33,613 nucleotides of DNA from an uncultured beta proteobacterium (GTDB lineage: Bacteria > Pseudomonadota > Gammaproteobacteria > Burkholderiales > Burkholderiaceae_B), in NCBI GenBank assembly GCA_903929925.1, contig CAIYWO010000081.1:1-33613 (forward strand), given 5' to 3'. The position numbers and the translations under genes are program-made. The notes beneath the pieces were generated by a model. That model saw nothing but the letters and a program-made list of their open reading frames with translations. It did no database searches and was not told where the DNA came from. The first letter of the stretch is position 1; every line of letters begins with the position of its first letter. Of the stretch, positions 23,885 to 32,166 are shown in pieces.

Positions 23885-25066
23885 ATGGTTGAAAGCGTGA
23901 AGCGAAAAGATAAAGCGTACATCGCAGGGATTTTTGAGCATCCCACAAGGCATGCTCCAGATAAGTCGCTAGTTCAATTACATGCTGAGTGTGCGTTGGG
24001 CGCCCTGAAAGATGCGGGGCTAAGCGCTAAGGATGTAGATGGATTCTTTGGCGGACGGGATATTCCGGGCTCTAATGCGAATTGGTTTATTGATCACATG
24101 AACCTGAAGCTTCGCCACATCGACTCAACCGATGCAGGCGGATGCTCGCCCTTAATTCATGTTTCACATGCAGTGGATGCGATCTCGTCTGGTCGCTGTA
24201 ACGTTGCACTGATCATCCTCGCTGGCAGACCGCGTAGCGAACAAATGAAGACGGGCACCGCACCCCGGCCTTGTGAACCGGATCGTCCAGATGCGCTTTG
24301 GGAGGCGGGTTACCGCCCCACGATATCGACGGCCTACGCCATGATGATGTCTAGGCACATGCATGAATACGGCACTACCTTGGAACAACTGGCATGGGTC
24401 CGTGTCGCAGCCTCCGAGCACGCCAAGCACAACCCTAATGCCATGTTCAACAAGCCTGTAACCGTTGACGATGTGATGCGCTCACCTTTGGTAGCGTCAC
24501 CTCTGCGCAGAATGGACTGCTGTGTCATTAGCGATGGCGGTGGTGCGATCGTATTAGTGAGCCCTGAAATTGCTAAAACACTAAAAAATCCGCTGGTGCG
24601 TGTGATTGGTGCTGGTCATACGGTACACGGACAAAACGGAGGCAACGCCTCCTTAACCACAACCGGTGCATCAATAAGCGGACCGATGGCATTTGCCGAG
24701 GCAGGTGTAACTGCTAAAGATTTTAAATACGCTTCGATCTACGACAACTTTACGATCATGGTCTTGATGCAACTGGAAGACCTGGGCTTTTGTAAAAAAG
24801 GCGAAGGTGGAAAGTTTGTTGCGGATGGCAAACTAATCTCGGGGAACGGCCCGCTTGCCATCAATACAGACGGTGGCGGACTTTGCAACAATCACCCAAG
24901 CAACCGTGGCGGTATCACGAAGCTCATTGAGGCGACACGTCAACTGCGAGGCACTGCCCACCCTGCCGTGCAAGTTAAAAACTGTGATCTTGCATTAGCG
25001 TCCGGCCCTGGCGGTTTTATCGGTACAGGCTATGCCCACGCTACTGTCGTTCTTGAGAGGCTATAG
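23885..25066 (+). CDS. Thiolase-superfamily protein (SCP-x/DitF-like)
   Basis: A 393-residue thiolase-fold protein. The N-terminal half carries Cys87 in DAGGCSPLIHV, at the place of the nucleophilic Cys; the C-terminal half has SIYDNFTIMVLMQLEDLG, an NTDGGGLCNNHPSNRGG region with the catalytic His in HPS, and ASGPGGFIGTG near the end. This layout is typical of the SCP-x-like thiolases that need a DUF35 partner, the next gene, which abuts it directly. It would cleave a beta-ketoacyl-CoA or run a retro-aldol step, as in steroid side-chain enzymes. The ATG at 23885 lacks a clear ribosome site; a GTG at residue 5 is a possible alternative. Confidence 0.88.
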   Translation: MVESVKRKDKAYIAGIFEHPTRHAPDKSLVQLHAECALGALKDAGLSAKDVDGFFGGRDIPGSNANWFIDHMNLKLRHIDSTDAGGCSPLIHVSHAVDAISSGRCNVALIILAGRPRSEQMKTGTAPRPCEPDRPDALWEAGYRPTISTAYAMMMSRHMHEYGTTLEQLAWVRVAASEHAKHNPNAMFNKPVTVDDVMRSPLVASPLRRMDCCVISDGGGAIVLVSPEIAKTLKNPLVRVIGAGHTVHGQNGGNASLTTTGASISGPMAFAEAGVTAKDFKYASIYDNFTIMVLMQLEDLGFCKKGEGGKFVADGKLISGNGPLAINTDGGGLCNNHPSNRGGITKLIEATRQLRGTAHPAVQVKNCDLALASGPGGFIGTGYAHATVVLERL

Positions 25067-25480
25067 ATGAGTAACGAACACTTTACCCTCCACACGCAGG
25101 CACTGGCGGCTAATCCAGATCTCGCTTTTTTCTGGGAAGCGACAAAAAAAGAGGTCATGCTGTTACCACACTGTGCTGACTGCGGCAAAACGCATTGGTA
25201 TCCCCGACTGTTCTGTCCGTTTTGCTTCAGCAGCAAGCTTGAGTGGAGAGAGGCTTCCGGCAAAGCAAAAATCTATGCAGCGACGATGCTTAGCAAAGCT
25301 GCTGAACCGTATATAGTTGCCTATGTAGAGTTAGCGGAAGGCCCTCTGATGCTCACCAACATTGTGGACTGCAAACTGGACGATCTGCAAATCGGTGCCC
25401 CGTTAACGCTGACGTTTTCGCCAATGAGTTCGGGGCACTTTTTGCCGGTGTTTCGGTTAAGCGACACACCTGCCGCATAA
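25067..25480 (+). CDS. Zn-ribbon/OB-fold (DUF35) partner protein
   Basis: A 137-residue protein: a rubredoxin-like zinc ribbon (Cys36, Cys39, Cys50, Cys53) followed by an OB-fold (GKAKIYAATML, PYIVAYVELAEGPLMLTNIVD). DUF35 proteins form complexes with SCP-x-like thiolases or MaoC-type proteins and are needed for thiolase or aldolase activity on acyl-CoA. The ATG follows the thiolase stop codon directly (TAG-ATG), so the two are surely made together. It converges with the next Bug gene, 11 bases away. Confidence 0.92.
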   Translation: MSNEHFTLHTQALAANPDLAFFWEATKKEVMLLPHCADCGKTHWYPRLFCPFCFSSKLEWREASGKAKIYAATMLSKAAEPYIVAYVELAEGPLMLTNIVDCKLDDLQIGAPLTLTFSPMSSGHFLPVFRLSDTPAA

Positions 25481-25491
25481 AACTGCCTGAT

Positions 25492-26472
25492 CTAATCAAT
25501 CTGCAACTTTAAATCGCCGATCAAGCCGCCCCAGATTCTAGCTTCGCTCTCGGCTCGCTTCTGAATATCAGCAGGCGTGCCGGGAATTGGAAAGAGGAAC
25601 TGATCGTTGAGTTTTTGCGCGATTGGGGGATCAGTTAAAAACTGATTCACTGCTGCAGAAACTTTTTGCGTAATGGCAGCGTCCATCTTTGCTGGCCCAA
25701 TCAAGGCATACCAACCAGGTAGGGCTGGCATGTTGGGAGCCAACTCTTTTAGAAGAGGCACATCTGCTAACTGCGAGGAACGACTTTCGCCAGATTGAGC
25801 CAACGCAATAACCTTTCCACCCTTGATTTGGCTCAAGCCTGTCGCTGTTGTGACAGTCATCAAATCAGCCTCTCCTGCGACAACCGCCATCAAAGCTGGT
25901 CCCGAACTCTTGTAAGGGATATGGCGAATCTTTATGCCAGAGCGCAGACCAATCATCTCGCTGTAGAGATGGGTCGAGTTGCCAACTCCCGCACTCGCAA
26001 ACTTTAAAGCGTCAGGCTCAGCTTTTGCTTTCTTGATCAAGTCACTCCATGACTTGATACCGCTATTAACGCTTGCGACAAGCACAAAGCCAGCATCTGC
26101 AACCGGAGAAATAAACGTGAAGTCTTTTAATGGATCAAAAGGTACGTTCTTGTATAGAAATTGATTGAAGCTAACCAAGGAAACGCTAGTCAGCATCAGT
26201 GTGTAACCATCGGGCTGCTCGCGCTGCACTAATTGAGAAGCGATGATGCCGTTTGCACCTGGTTTGTTATCGACTACAACAGCCTGCTTTAAGGATTTAG
26301 ACATATGCTCGGCAAGCATCCGTCCAACCAAGTCAGCTCCCGATCCTGGCGCCTGCGGAATCACAAGCTTAATTGGACGCGATGGGTACTCCTGACTGTT
26401 GGCTAAGTTCGTAAATGCCAGCGAGCCCAAACAAACAATAGACGTTAGTGCAAGACGTAGAGTTTTTAACAT
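25492..26472 (-). CDS. Tripartite-tricarboxylate (Bug/TctC-type) substrate-binding protein
   Basis: A 326-residue periplasmic binding protein with a Sec signal (TLRLALTSIVCLGSLAFTNLANSQ), EYPSRPIKLVIPQAPGSGADLVGR, VVDNKPGANGIIA and a LKFASAGVGNSTHL loop, all typical of the Bug family. I chose the ATG at 26472 over an in-frame start at 26523 because the signal peptide begins there and GGGA lies eight bases upstream. It is divergent from the CocE-like hydrolase (95-base gap) and convergent with the acyl-CoA cassette; it likely senses or binds the hydrolase substrate or product. No membrane subunits are encoded nearby. Confidence 0.9.
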   Translation of the reverse strand: MLKTLRLALTSIVCLGSLAFTNLANSQEYPSRPIKLVIPQAPGSGADLVGRMLAEHMSKSLKQAVVVDNKPGANGIIASQLVQREQPDGYTLMLTSVSLVSFNQFLYKNVPFDPLKDFTFISPVADAGFVLVASVNSGIKSWSDLIKKAKAEPDALKFASAGVGNSTHLYSEMIGLRSGIKIRHIPYKSSGPALMAVVAGEADLMTVTTATGLSQIKGGKVIALAQSGESRSSQLADVPLLKELAPNMPALPGWYALIGPAKMDAAITQKVSAAVNQFLTDPPIAQKLNDQFLFPIPGTPADIQKRAESEARIWGGLIGDLKLQID

Positions 26473-26567
26473 TTCAGTTGTCCCGAATGACAAGAAAAAT
26501 TTAGTGACTAGGGTAATTGCCATTTAATGCCTATAGTATGGCTTATCCAAATATACAGTGATACATC

Positions 26568-28397
26568 ATGTCCGATAAAGATGAGCTCAGCAGTGCCTGG
26601 AAAGTTGCCCCGTCCGAATACCTAGCTAAGCGTCCAAGTACGTACGCAATCGGACAGCCCACATCTAGATATCTCACCATGCCAGACGGCGTGAAGCTCG
26701 CAATCGACGTGTATCTGCCTGAGAGTCCAACACTCAAGCCCGGAACGCGCTTTCCAACCGTTGCCGTTCTCACACCTTATTACCGACGCTTTAAAGTGAC
26801 GGGACCGGGAGCTGAGCCCTCACCCAACATTGCGATCTATCGTGATTTTTTTATACCTCGCGGCTATGCGATGGTGACGGTCGATGTCCGCGGCTGTGGG
26901 GCCAGTTTTGGCTCACGTGATTGTTTTAGATCGCCCCGCGAGCGAGAGGACTACCGCGTCATCGCAGATTGGATTGTTTCCCAAGCTTGGTCTAATGGCG
27001 CAATCGGCTCGACCGGAATCTCGTACTTAGGGGCTGCGGCTTGCTTTTTAGCCAGCACCGGCCATCCTGCAGTAAAGGCTATTGCGCCCCTCTTCTCTGT
27101 ACACGACACGTACGCTGATCACGTGTTCCCCGGTGGCATTAAGTGCACAACAGTCACTGAAAATTACGATGATCTCGTGTCAGCCCTTGACCTTGATAAG
27201 CGCGAACTCTTAGAGCCCTACCCTTACTTCAATGACAAGCGTTATGCAGGTCCTCAACCGGTGGATGAAGATCCAAACGGCACGCTCTTAGCTGACGCGC
27301 TTGCACAGCACCAAGACAGTTTCCGAATGCGTGACTTGGCCCCTGAATTTGCCTTTCGGGAAGAGGCCGCTTCGCACGACCCCAACATGCATAGCGGGTC
27401 CTTTAGCCCTTACTGGTATCTTGCCCAAGTACCTGGGCAAGTCAACATCATGTCTGTGTCAGGTTGGTATGACGGGAGTGCCTTTGCGAACGGTTCAATT
27501 GCACGCTTTTTGAGTAACCCAGGTGCAGATAACCGACTTCTGCTCGGCCCTTGGGATCACGGCGCTCGCACGAACGGGTCACCTTGGCGTGGCGGTGGCT
27601 CAAAGCCGGAGTTTCAGATCTTGGCAGAGGTCTTGCGCTTCTTTGATGAGCACTTGGCAGAGATGGATACGGGCATCAAAAACGAATTGCCTGTGCACTT
27701 TCACACCCTACACGAAGAAAAATGGCAAGCAGCCGCAACCTGGCCGCCGCATGCCCACAGCACACGACTATTTTTCGCAGACCAAGGGCAACTGCTGACA
27801 CAGGCATCAAGTAAGTCCTCGACCGCAGCTTATCAAGTCAGTTTTTCAACCAACACAGGACAGCACAGTCGCTTTGAGCGCCTTGGGGCATTACCCGTTG
27901 AAAACTACTACGACGATTGGAATGAGCACGAAAAACGCTTGCTCTGTTTCTCATCGGAATCCACAAACACCGCACTAGAACTGTCTGGGCACTTAACCGT
28001 GCGGTTGAATCTGTCTTGCTCAGAACACGATGCAAGTGTCTTTGTCTATATTTCTGAGGTCGATCAAGCCGGTCACTCTTGGTACATCACGGAAGGAAGC
28101 TTGCGTTTACTGCACCGCGCCGAGGCAAAGCCACCAGCGAGTTACAACGCGAACTGGGTATACCGAAGCTTTCATCGCGAACACGCAAAGCATATGCAGC
28201 CGGGCGTGTTCGATGCAGTCAGATTTTCCTTGCTGCCGATTTCCTGGACGCTACAAGCCGGCAGCCGCCTGCGCGTGTCCATCGCAGGCACTGATGCGGA
28301 GCACTTCGCCCAGGTACCGCACGGCCGCCCTCCTTTACTGACCTTCGCTTTAGGGGGCGAACAGGGATGCTTTATTGATGTGCCGTATCGACGTTAA
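26568..28397 (+). CDS. CocE/NonD-family hydrolase (X-Pro dipeptidyl-peptidase-like)
   Basis: A 609-residue serine hydrolase with the CocE layout: N-terminal alpha/beta-hydrolase domain with nucleophile Ser152 (GISYLG), TVDVRGCGASFG before it, Asp302 (GWYDG) and His331 (GPWDHG), then a C-terminal PepX-type jelly-roll (about residue 400 on; ASVFVYISEVDQAG and WTLQAGSRLRVSIAG). Family members cleave esters (cocaine esterase), amides or acyl groups. There is no signal peptide, so it is probably cytoplasmic. It lies opposite a Bug gene and near an acyl-CoA cassette; it could release an acid for the ligase. The ATG at 26568 has no strong ribosome site. Confidence 0.92.
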   Translation: MSDKDELSSAWKVAPSEYLAKRPSTYAIGQPTSRYLTMPDGVKLAIDVYLPESPTLKPGTRFPTVAVLTPYYRRFKVTGPGAEPSPNIAIYRDFFIPRGYAMVTVDVRGCGASFGSRDCFRSPREREDYRVIADWIVSQAWSNGAIGSTGISYLGAAACFLASTGHPAVKAIAPLFSVHDTYADHVFPGGIKCTTVTENYDDLVSALDLDKRELLEPYPYFNDKRYAGPQPVDEDPNGTLLADALAQHQDSFRMRDLAPEFAFREEAASHDPNMHSGSFSPYWYLAQVPGQVNIMSVSGWYDGSAFANGSIARFLSNPGADNRLLLGPWDHGARTNGSPWRGGGSKPEFQILAEVLRFFDEHLAEMDTGIKNELPVHFHTLHEEKWQAAATWPPHAHSTRLFFADQGQLLTQASSKSSTAAYQVSFSTNTGQHSRFERLGALPVENYYDDWNEHEKRLLCFSSESTNTALELSGHLTVRLNLSCSEHDASVFVYISEVDQAGHSWYITEGSLRLLHRAEAKPPASYNANWVYRSFHREHAKHMQPGVFDAVRFSLLPISWTLQAGSRLRVSIAGTDAEHFAQVPHGRPPLLTFALGGEQGCFIDVPYRR

Positions 28398-28428
28398 ACG
28401 AAAAGTTCCGTAGCCTGCGCGTTTCCCG

Positions 28429-28476
28429 AAGCCCAGTCCTCTTTACAAAAGTTGACTGGGCTTTACTTATTTTTTG
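28429..28476 (+). terminator. Hairpin terminator after the CocE-like gene
   Basis: AAGCCCAGTC (28429-28438) and GACTGGGCTT (28454-28463) are perfect 10-bp arms with a 15-base loop, followed on the + strand by a T-rich stretch ending in six Ts. The T run is not immediately next to the stem, so efficiency may be moderate. The right arm touches the stop codon of the convergent GntR gene. Confidence 0.7.
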
Positions 28477-29110
28477 CTAACAATGCCAACAAGTCAGCTC
28501 TTACTGTCTCAATGTGCTTAACCAACAGCTCGCAAGCTGGTTTTATTTTTTTCAGTTTAGCTGCATTAATTAAATTCGCGTGTTCTTTCTCGGCACGCTT
28601 TCTTGCAGCATTCGACGAGAGCTGGACGCGGGTGTAACGGTCACTTTTCTGTAGCAGTGCGGCGACAACAGCTGCGGTTTGCGGGAGCTCAGCGCGACTG
28701 TAAAGTGTTGTGTGCAACTCGGTGTTTAACTTTCCCCACTGTGTTAAATCTGCATCTCTAATCGCAATACCAAATTTTTTTTGAATTTCATCCAATACAG
28801 CAAAATCAGCGTCGGTTAACTTTTGAATCGAGTCTTCAAAGAGCCTTGACTCAAGAAGCTTACGCAAATCAAAGACATCATTGATCTCGGCGCGCGACAA
28901 GCTCGTGACCACTGCGCCTTTGTGCGGGATCATTTGTATCAAGCCTTCGGCTTCGAGCTGAATGAGGGCCTCCCTCACCGGAATTCTGCTCGCACCAAAT
29001 GCTTTTGCAAGTGCGTCCTGACGCAGTTGTGCCCCCGCTTCGTGATGACCGCTCAGAATATCTTGCCTCAGCTTGTCTGCAATGGCGTTAGCTACGGTTT
29101 TGTGTTCCAT
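28463..29110 (-). CDS. GntR-family transcriptional regulator (FCD subfamily)
   Basis: A 215-residue regulator with a GntR winged helix (residues about 5-70; FGASRIPVREALIQLEAEG is the recognition region) and an FCD effector domain with the Asn/His metal-binding set (KLNTELH, EKEHANLI, LVKHIETV). I chose the ATG at 29110; an in-frame TTG three codons upstream is less likely. It is divergent from the TRAP-DapA operon across 114 bases, and repeats there make it the likely repressor of that operon. Confidence 0.92.
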   Translation of the reverse strand: MEHKTVANAIADKLRQDILSGHHEAGAQLRQDALAKAFGASRIPVREALIQLEAEGLIQMIPHKGAVVTSLSRAEINDVFDLRKLLESRLFEDSIQKLTDADFAVLDEIQKKFGIAIRDADLTQWGKLNTELHTTLYSRAELPQTAAVVAALLQKSDRYTRVQLSSNAARKRAEKEHANLINAAKLKKIKPACELLVKHIETVRADLLALLAKNK

Positions 29111-29155
29111 GACGCTCAAGAAATTTTATGAACGCTTCATTTTATGGGATATTTC

Positions 29156-29185
29156 TTGACCTGCATATTTTATACAATATACAAT
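29156..29185 (+). promoter_or_regulatory. Promoter with tandem ATACAAT repeats for the TRAP-DapA operon
   Basis: TTGACC (29156-29161) and TACAAT (29180-29185, five of six to TATAAT) are 18 bases apart. The heptamer ATACAAT occurs twice in tandem (29172-29178, 29179-29185) across the -10 region. FCD-GntR operators are commonly AT-rich with GTATAC-like cores; these repeats may be half-sites for the divergent regulator. Confidence 0.5.
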
Positions 29186-29224
29186 CTAGCCAATTAAGCT
29201 TTACTTATGCGCAAAGGCTAAGTC

Positions 29225-29863
29225 ATGCAAAACCGGCAGGCGAAAGAAAACATTCTTGAAGAACCGTCACCTCCTTTGATGGTGCGTGCCGTGTTAGCCA
29301 CTTCAAATACAACGCTCAAGCTAGAGCGTTGGTGCATCACAGGGCTAATGTTTTTATTGACCTTTCTAATTTTGCTTAATGTTGTCACGCGCTACAGTGG
29401 CTCATCACTCTATTGGGTCGATGAGTCCGCAGTCTATTCAGTTGTTTGGCTCACCTTCATTGGCGGCTCAGCGATGACACGGCTAAGAATGGATTTTGCC
29501 GTTGAGATGGTCACTGAGAAACTGCCTGCTACCTACAAAAAAATCGCAAAAATTACCGCCGGTTTAGGGATTGCGACATTTTCTATTGCCCTAGCGTGGA
29601 TGTGTCTGCTTTGGTTTGATCCGATTGGCTTTGCCCAAGCTGGCTTTGAGCCAAAGGCCTTTGCTGGGAAGTCATTTAATTTTATCTATACCGAAAGAAC
29701 ACAAACTCTGAACTGGCCAAGCTGGGTGGTGTACCTCATCATTCCAATATTTTCTGTAACGATGGTGATTCACAGTGTCGCAAATCTCCTAGAGGACTTG
29801 GGTTTTGCAGCAGTTTCAAAGTTTAAAGAATTCGGTTTGACCAACGCCGAGAGTGTCAACTAA
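29225..29863 (+). CDS. dctQ: TRAP transporter small permease (DctQ family)
   Basis: A 212-residue membrane protein with four hydrophobic segments after a polar 35-residue N-terminus. RYSGSSLYWVDESAVYSVVWLTFIGG (seen as YWVDES and VVWLTFIGG) is the conserved DctQ W-x-E...W region. It is longer than usual because of an insertion between segments 3 and 4 (about residues 138-165). AAAGG seven bases before the ATG marks the start. It is the first gene of a Q-M-P operon, unlike the P-Q-M order of the other TRAP system here. Confidence 0.9.
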   Translation: MQNRQAKENILEEPSPPLMVRAVLATSNTTLKLERWCITGLMFLLTFLILLNVVTRYSGSSLYWVDESAVYSVVWLTFIGGSAMTRLRMDFAVEMVTEKLPATYKKIAKITAGLGIATFSIALAWMCLLWFDPIGFAQAGFEPKAFAGKSFNFIYTERTQTLNWPSWVVYLIIPIFSVTMVIHSVANLLEDLGFAAVSKFKEFGLTNAESVN

Positions 29864-29865
29864 TC

Positions 29866-31131
29866 ATGATGACACTCGCCGCATTTCTAGTCATGATGCT
29901 GGTCGGTATACCGATTGGCATTTGCTTATGTCTAGGCGCTTTAGCTTACATCGTCGACTCGGGCAATCCCCTGCTATTTTCAAACTACCCTCTCCAGTTG
30001 TTTGGGGGTGTCGATAGCTATGGCTTGATCGCAATTCCTTTATTCATTTTGATTGGTGAGATCATGAATGGCGGAGGCATCACCCAACGCATCGTTAACT
30101 TGGCGATGGCTTGTGTGGGTGCGCTAAAAGGCGGACTAGCTTACGTCAATATCTTGGCGAACATGTTAGTTTCATCAATCTTGGGATCCGCTACAGCGCA
30201 AGTCGCCATCATGTCCCAGATCATGGTCCCAGAAATGGAAAAAAAAGGTTATGACAAAACCTTTGCCGCTGGGCTTACCGCTTATGGCGGGATGCTGGGT
30301 CCCATCATCCCGCCATCGGTCATGTTTGTGGTTTACAGCACACTCGCACAAGTGGCTGTGAGCGATATGCTCATCGCAGGAATAGTGCCAGGAATCATCC
30401 TAACGCTAATGTTTTTTTTAATCATTATGGTGATGGGATTTTTTTACAACTATCCTCGTGGCGAAAAACAAACTCTAAAAGAACGCTTTTTCATATTTCT
30501 CGATGCGTCACCAACCTTGTTAATTCCGATCGTGATCGTTGGCTCAATTCTGTCTGGTCTCGCGAATCCGACTGAATCGGCTGCGGTGGGATCAATCGTA
30601 GCGGCCTTAGTAGGCCGCTATTGGACACGAGAATTTGAGTTTTCTCAGCTACCAAAGATGATGCTGAGAGCAGGAATTTACTCAGCCATAGTTTTGTTTC
30701 TAGTGGCGGCAGCGGCAGTGTTCTCATGGGTTTTGATCTACGGAAAAATTCCGCTCATGATTGCAGAGTCAATCAAAAACATAGCGACAAGTCCAATCGC
30801 ATTTCTATTGATTGTCAGTCTAGCGCTGTTACTGATCGGCACTGTGATTGATGGCATTCCTGGACTAATTATGGTCGTGCCGATCTTGCTGCCGATTGCA
30901 ACCGGCGTTTACGGAATTGATCCCCGCCACTTTGGTGTGGTCGTTGTCATTAATTTGGTGCTCGGGTTACTCACCCCACCCGTCGGTTTGTGTTTTTTTG
31001 TGGCTTCTGCTGTGACCGGTGCAAAGCCAGGCCCCATGTTTATTGTGACAATTCCATTTTTTATCGTTTCATGTTTGTTGCTAGTTCTGCTGTGTTTTTA
31101 TCCCGGTATTTCAACAATGTTATTGAAGTAA
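29866..31131 (+). CDS. dctM: TRAP transporter large permease (DctM family)
   Basis: A 421-residue integral membrane protein with the standard DctM pattern: IAIPLFILIGEIMNGGGI near residue 60, GGLAYVNILANMLVSSILGSA, MLGPIIPPSVMFVVYS, and NLVLGLLTPPVGLCFFVASA near the C-terminus. It starts two bases after the DctQ stop (TAATCATGATG; ATG at 29866 or 29869). With the Q and P genes it forms a sodium-coupled importer. Confidence 0.93.
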   Translation: MMTLAAFLVMMLVGIPIGICLCLGALAYIVDSGNPLLFSNYPLQLFGGVDSYGLIAIPLFILIGEIMNGGGITQRIVNLAMACVGALKGGLAYVNILANMLVSSILGSATAQVAIMSQIMVPEMEKKGYDKTFAAGLTAYGGMLGPIIPPSVMFVVYSTLAQVAVSDMLIAGIVPGIILTLMFFLIIMVMGFFYNYPRGEKQTLKERFFIFLDASPTLLIPIVIVGSILSGLANPTESAAVGSIVAALVGRYWTREFEFSQLPKMMLRAGIYSAIVLFLVAAAAVFSWVLIYGKIPLMIAESIKNIATSPIAFLLIVSLALLLIGTVIDGIPGLIMVVPILLPIATGVYGIDPRHFGVVVVINLVLGLLTPPVGLCFFVASAVTGAKPGPMFIVTIPFFIVSCLLLVLLCFYPGISTMLLK

Positions 31132-31156
31132 TCGATGTTACTCAAAGGAGATTGAA

Positions 31157-32140
31157 ATGAACATTACACGTCGTCAGGTCATCATCGGTGGCTCAGCACT
31201 AATGATGGGTACGCCAGGCATGTTGCTCGCACAGACAAAGCAATTACGGCTTGGAATATTGACTCCTGCAGGCCATCCCTGGAACGTCGCGGCCGAAAAA
31301 GTCGCCGCAAGTCTCAAGCAAGAATCGAATGGTCGTTTAAACCTAACCGTTTTTGCGTCCGGACAACTCGGCAACGAAGGTGCCATGCTTCAACAAATGC
31401 AATCTGGCGCATTAGATATGGGCTGGATTATGGCGGCTGAACTCGGATCGAGAGTCCCTACCATTGCTGCAATTACAGCACCCTATATCGTTGACTCAAC
31501 CGATAAGATCGCGAAATTAGTTCGTCACCCTGTCGCAATGAAGCTCTTGGATGTGTTGCCAGCCGAGACGGGTACGATCGGTCTCGCTTGGGGGATCACC
31601 GGAATGCGCGCCATTTTTTCAGCGAAAGATGTAAGCAAAATTTCTGAAATTAAAGGGATGAAGCTTCGTATCAATCCGACCCCAGCCTATCGGGATTTTT
31701 ATCAATTGCTTGGTGCCGCACCAACGCCGGTTCCAACACCGCAAGTATTTGACGCGATGTCTAACGGTCAGGTGGACGGACTGGAGGCTGATCTTGAGTT
31801 TTCGTGGAATCAGCGCTTTGATAAGGTCTCAAAGTCGATATTGCAGATGAACGCGATTTTCATGCCTGTCGTCGCCTTGGTTTCCGGCCGCTTCTGGCAA
31901 GGCACACCAGCAGCCGACCGCGAACTGATCACCAAAGCTGTGCGCAGTGCTCTCGATACGCAAATTGATCAACTGGCCCAAAACGAACCTAAGCTTATTG
32001 AGCAGTTTAAGGCGACCAAGATCCCCTTCCGCTACGCGAATCCTGCTGATGCACAATCTGTGATTGCTGACTATGACAAGATTTGGTTGCCCAAAGCACC
32101 AGTCCTCGCCGAGCTCAGAAAGATTGGCAAAACACTGTAA
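31157..32140 (+). CDS. dctP: TRAP transporter substrate-binding protein (DctP family), Tat-type signal
   Basis: A 327-residue periplasmic receptor. The N-terminus has a twin-arginine motif (TRRQVIIGG) before the hydrophobic core, suggesting Tat export. Fold features: GILTPAGHPWNVAAEK, ASGQLGNEGAMLQQM, and Arg171 in KGMKLRINPTP, the likely ligand carboxylate partner. AAAGGAG upstream of the ATG is a strong ribosome site. It is followed 26 bases later by the DapA-family gene, so the ligand is probably metabolised to that enzyme's substrate. Confidence 0.92.
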   Translation: MNITRRQVIIGGSALMMGTPGMLLAQTKQLRLGILTPAGHPWNVAAEKVAASLKQESNGRLNLTVFASGQLGNEGAMLQQMQSGALDMGWIMAAELGSRVPTIAAITAPYIVDSTDKIAKLVRHPVAMKLLDVLPAETGTIGLAWGITGMRAIFSAKDVSKISEIKGMKLRINPTPAYRDFYQLLGAAPTPVPTPQVFDAMSNGQVDGLEADLEFSWNQRFDKVSKSILQMNAIFMPVVALVSGRFWQGTPAADRELITKAVRSALDTQIDQLAQNEPKLIEQFKATKIPFRYANPADAQSVIADYDKIWLPKAPVLAELRKIGKTL

Positions 32141-32166
32141 TTCACTTTATTCGAGAAACTTCTGTC

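Noticed and set aside
26519..26542. GCCAT...ATGGC repeat and TATAGT as a promoter/operator in the Bug/CocE divergent gap
   Set aside because: Arms are 5 bp with a 14-base spacer and no acceptable -35 could be paired with the -10 candidate.
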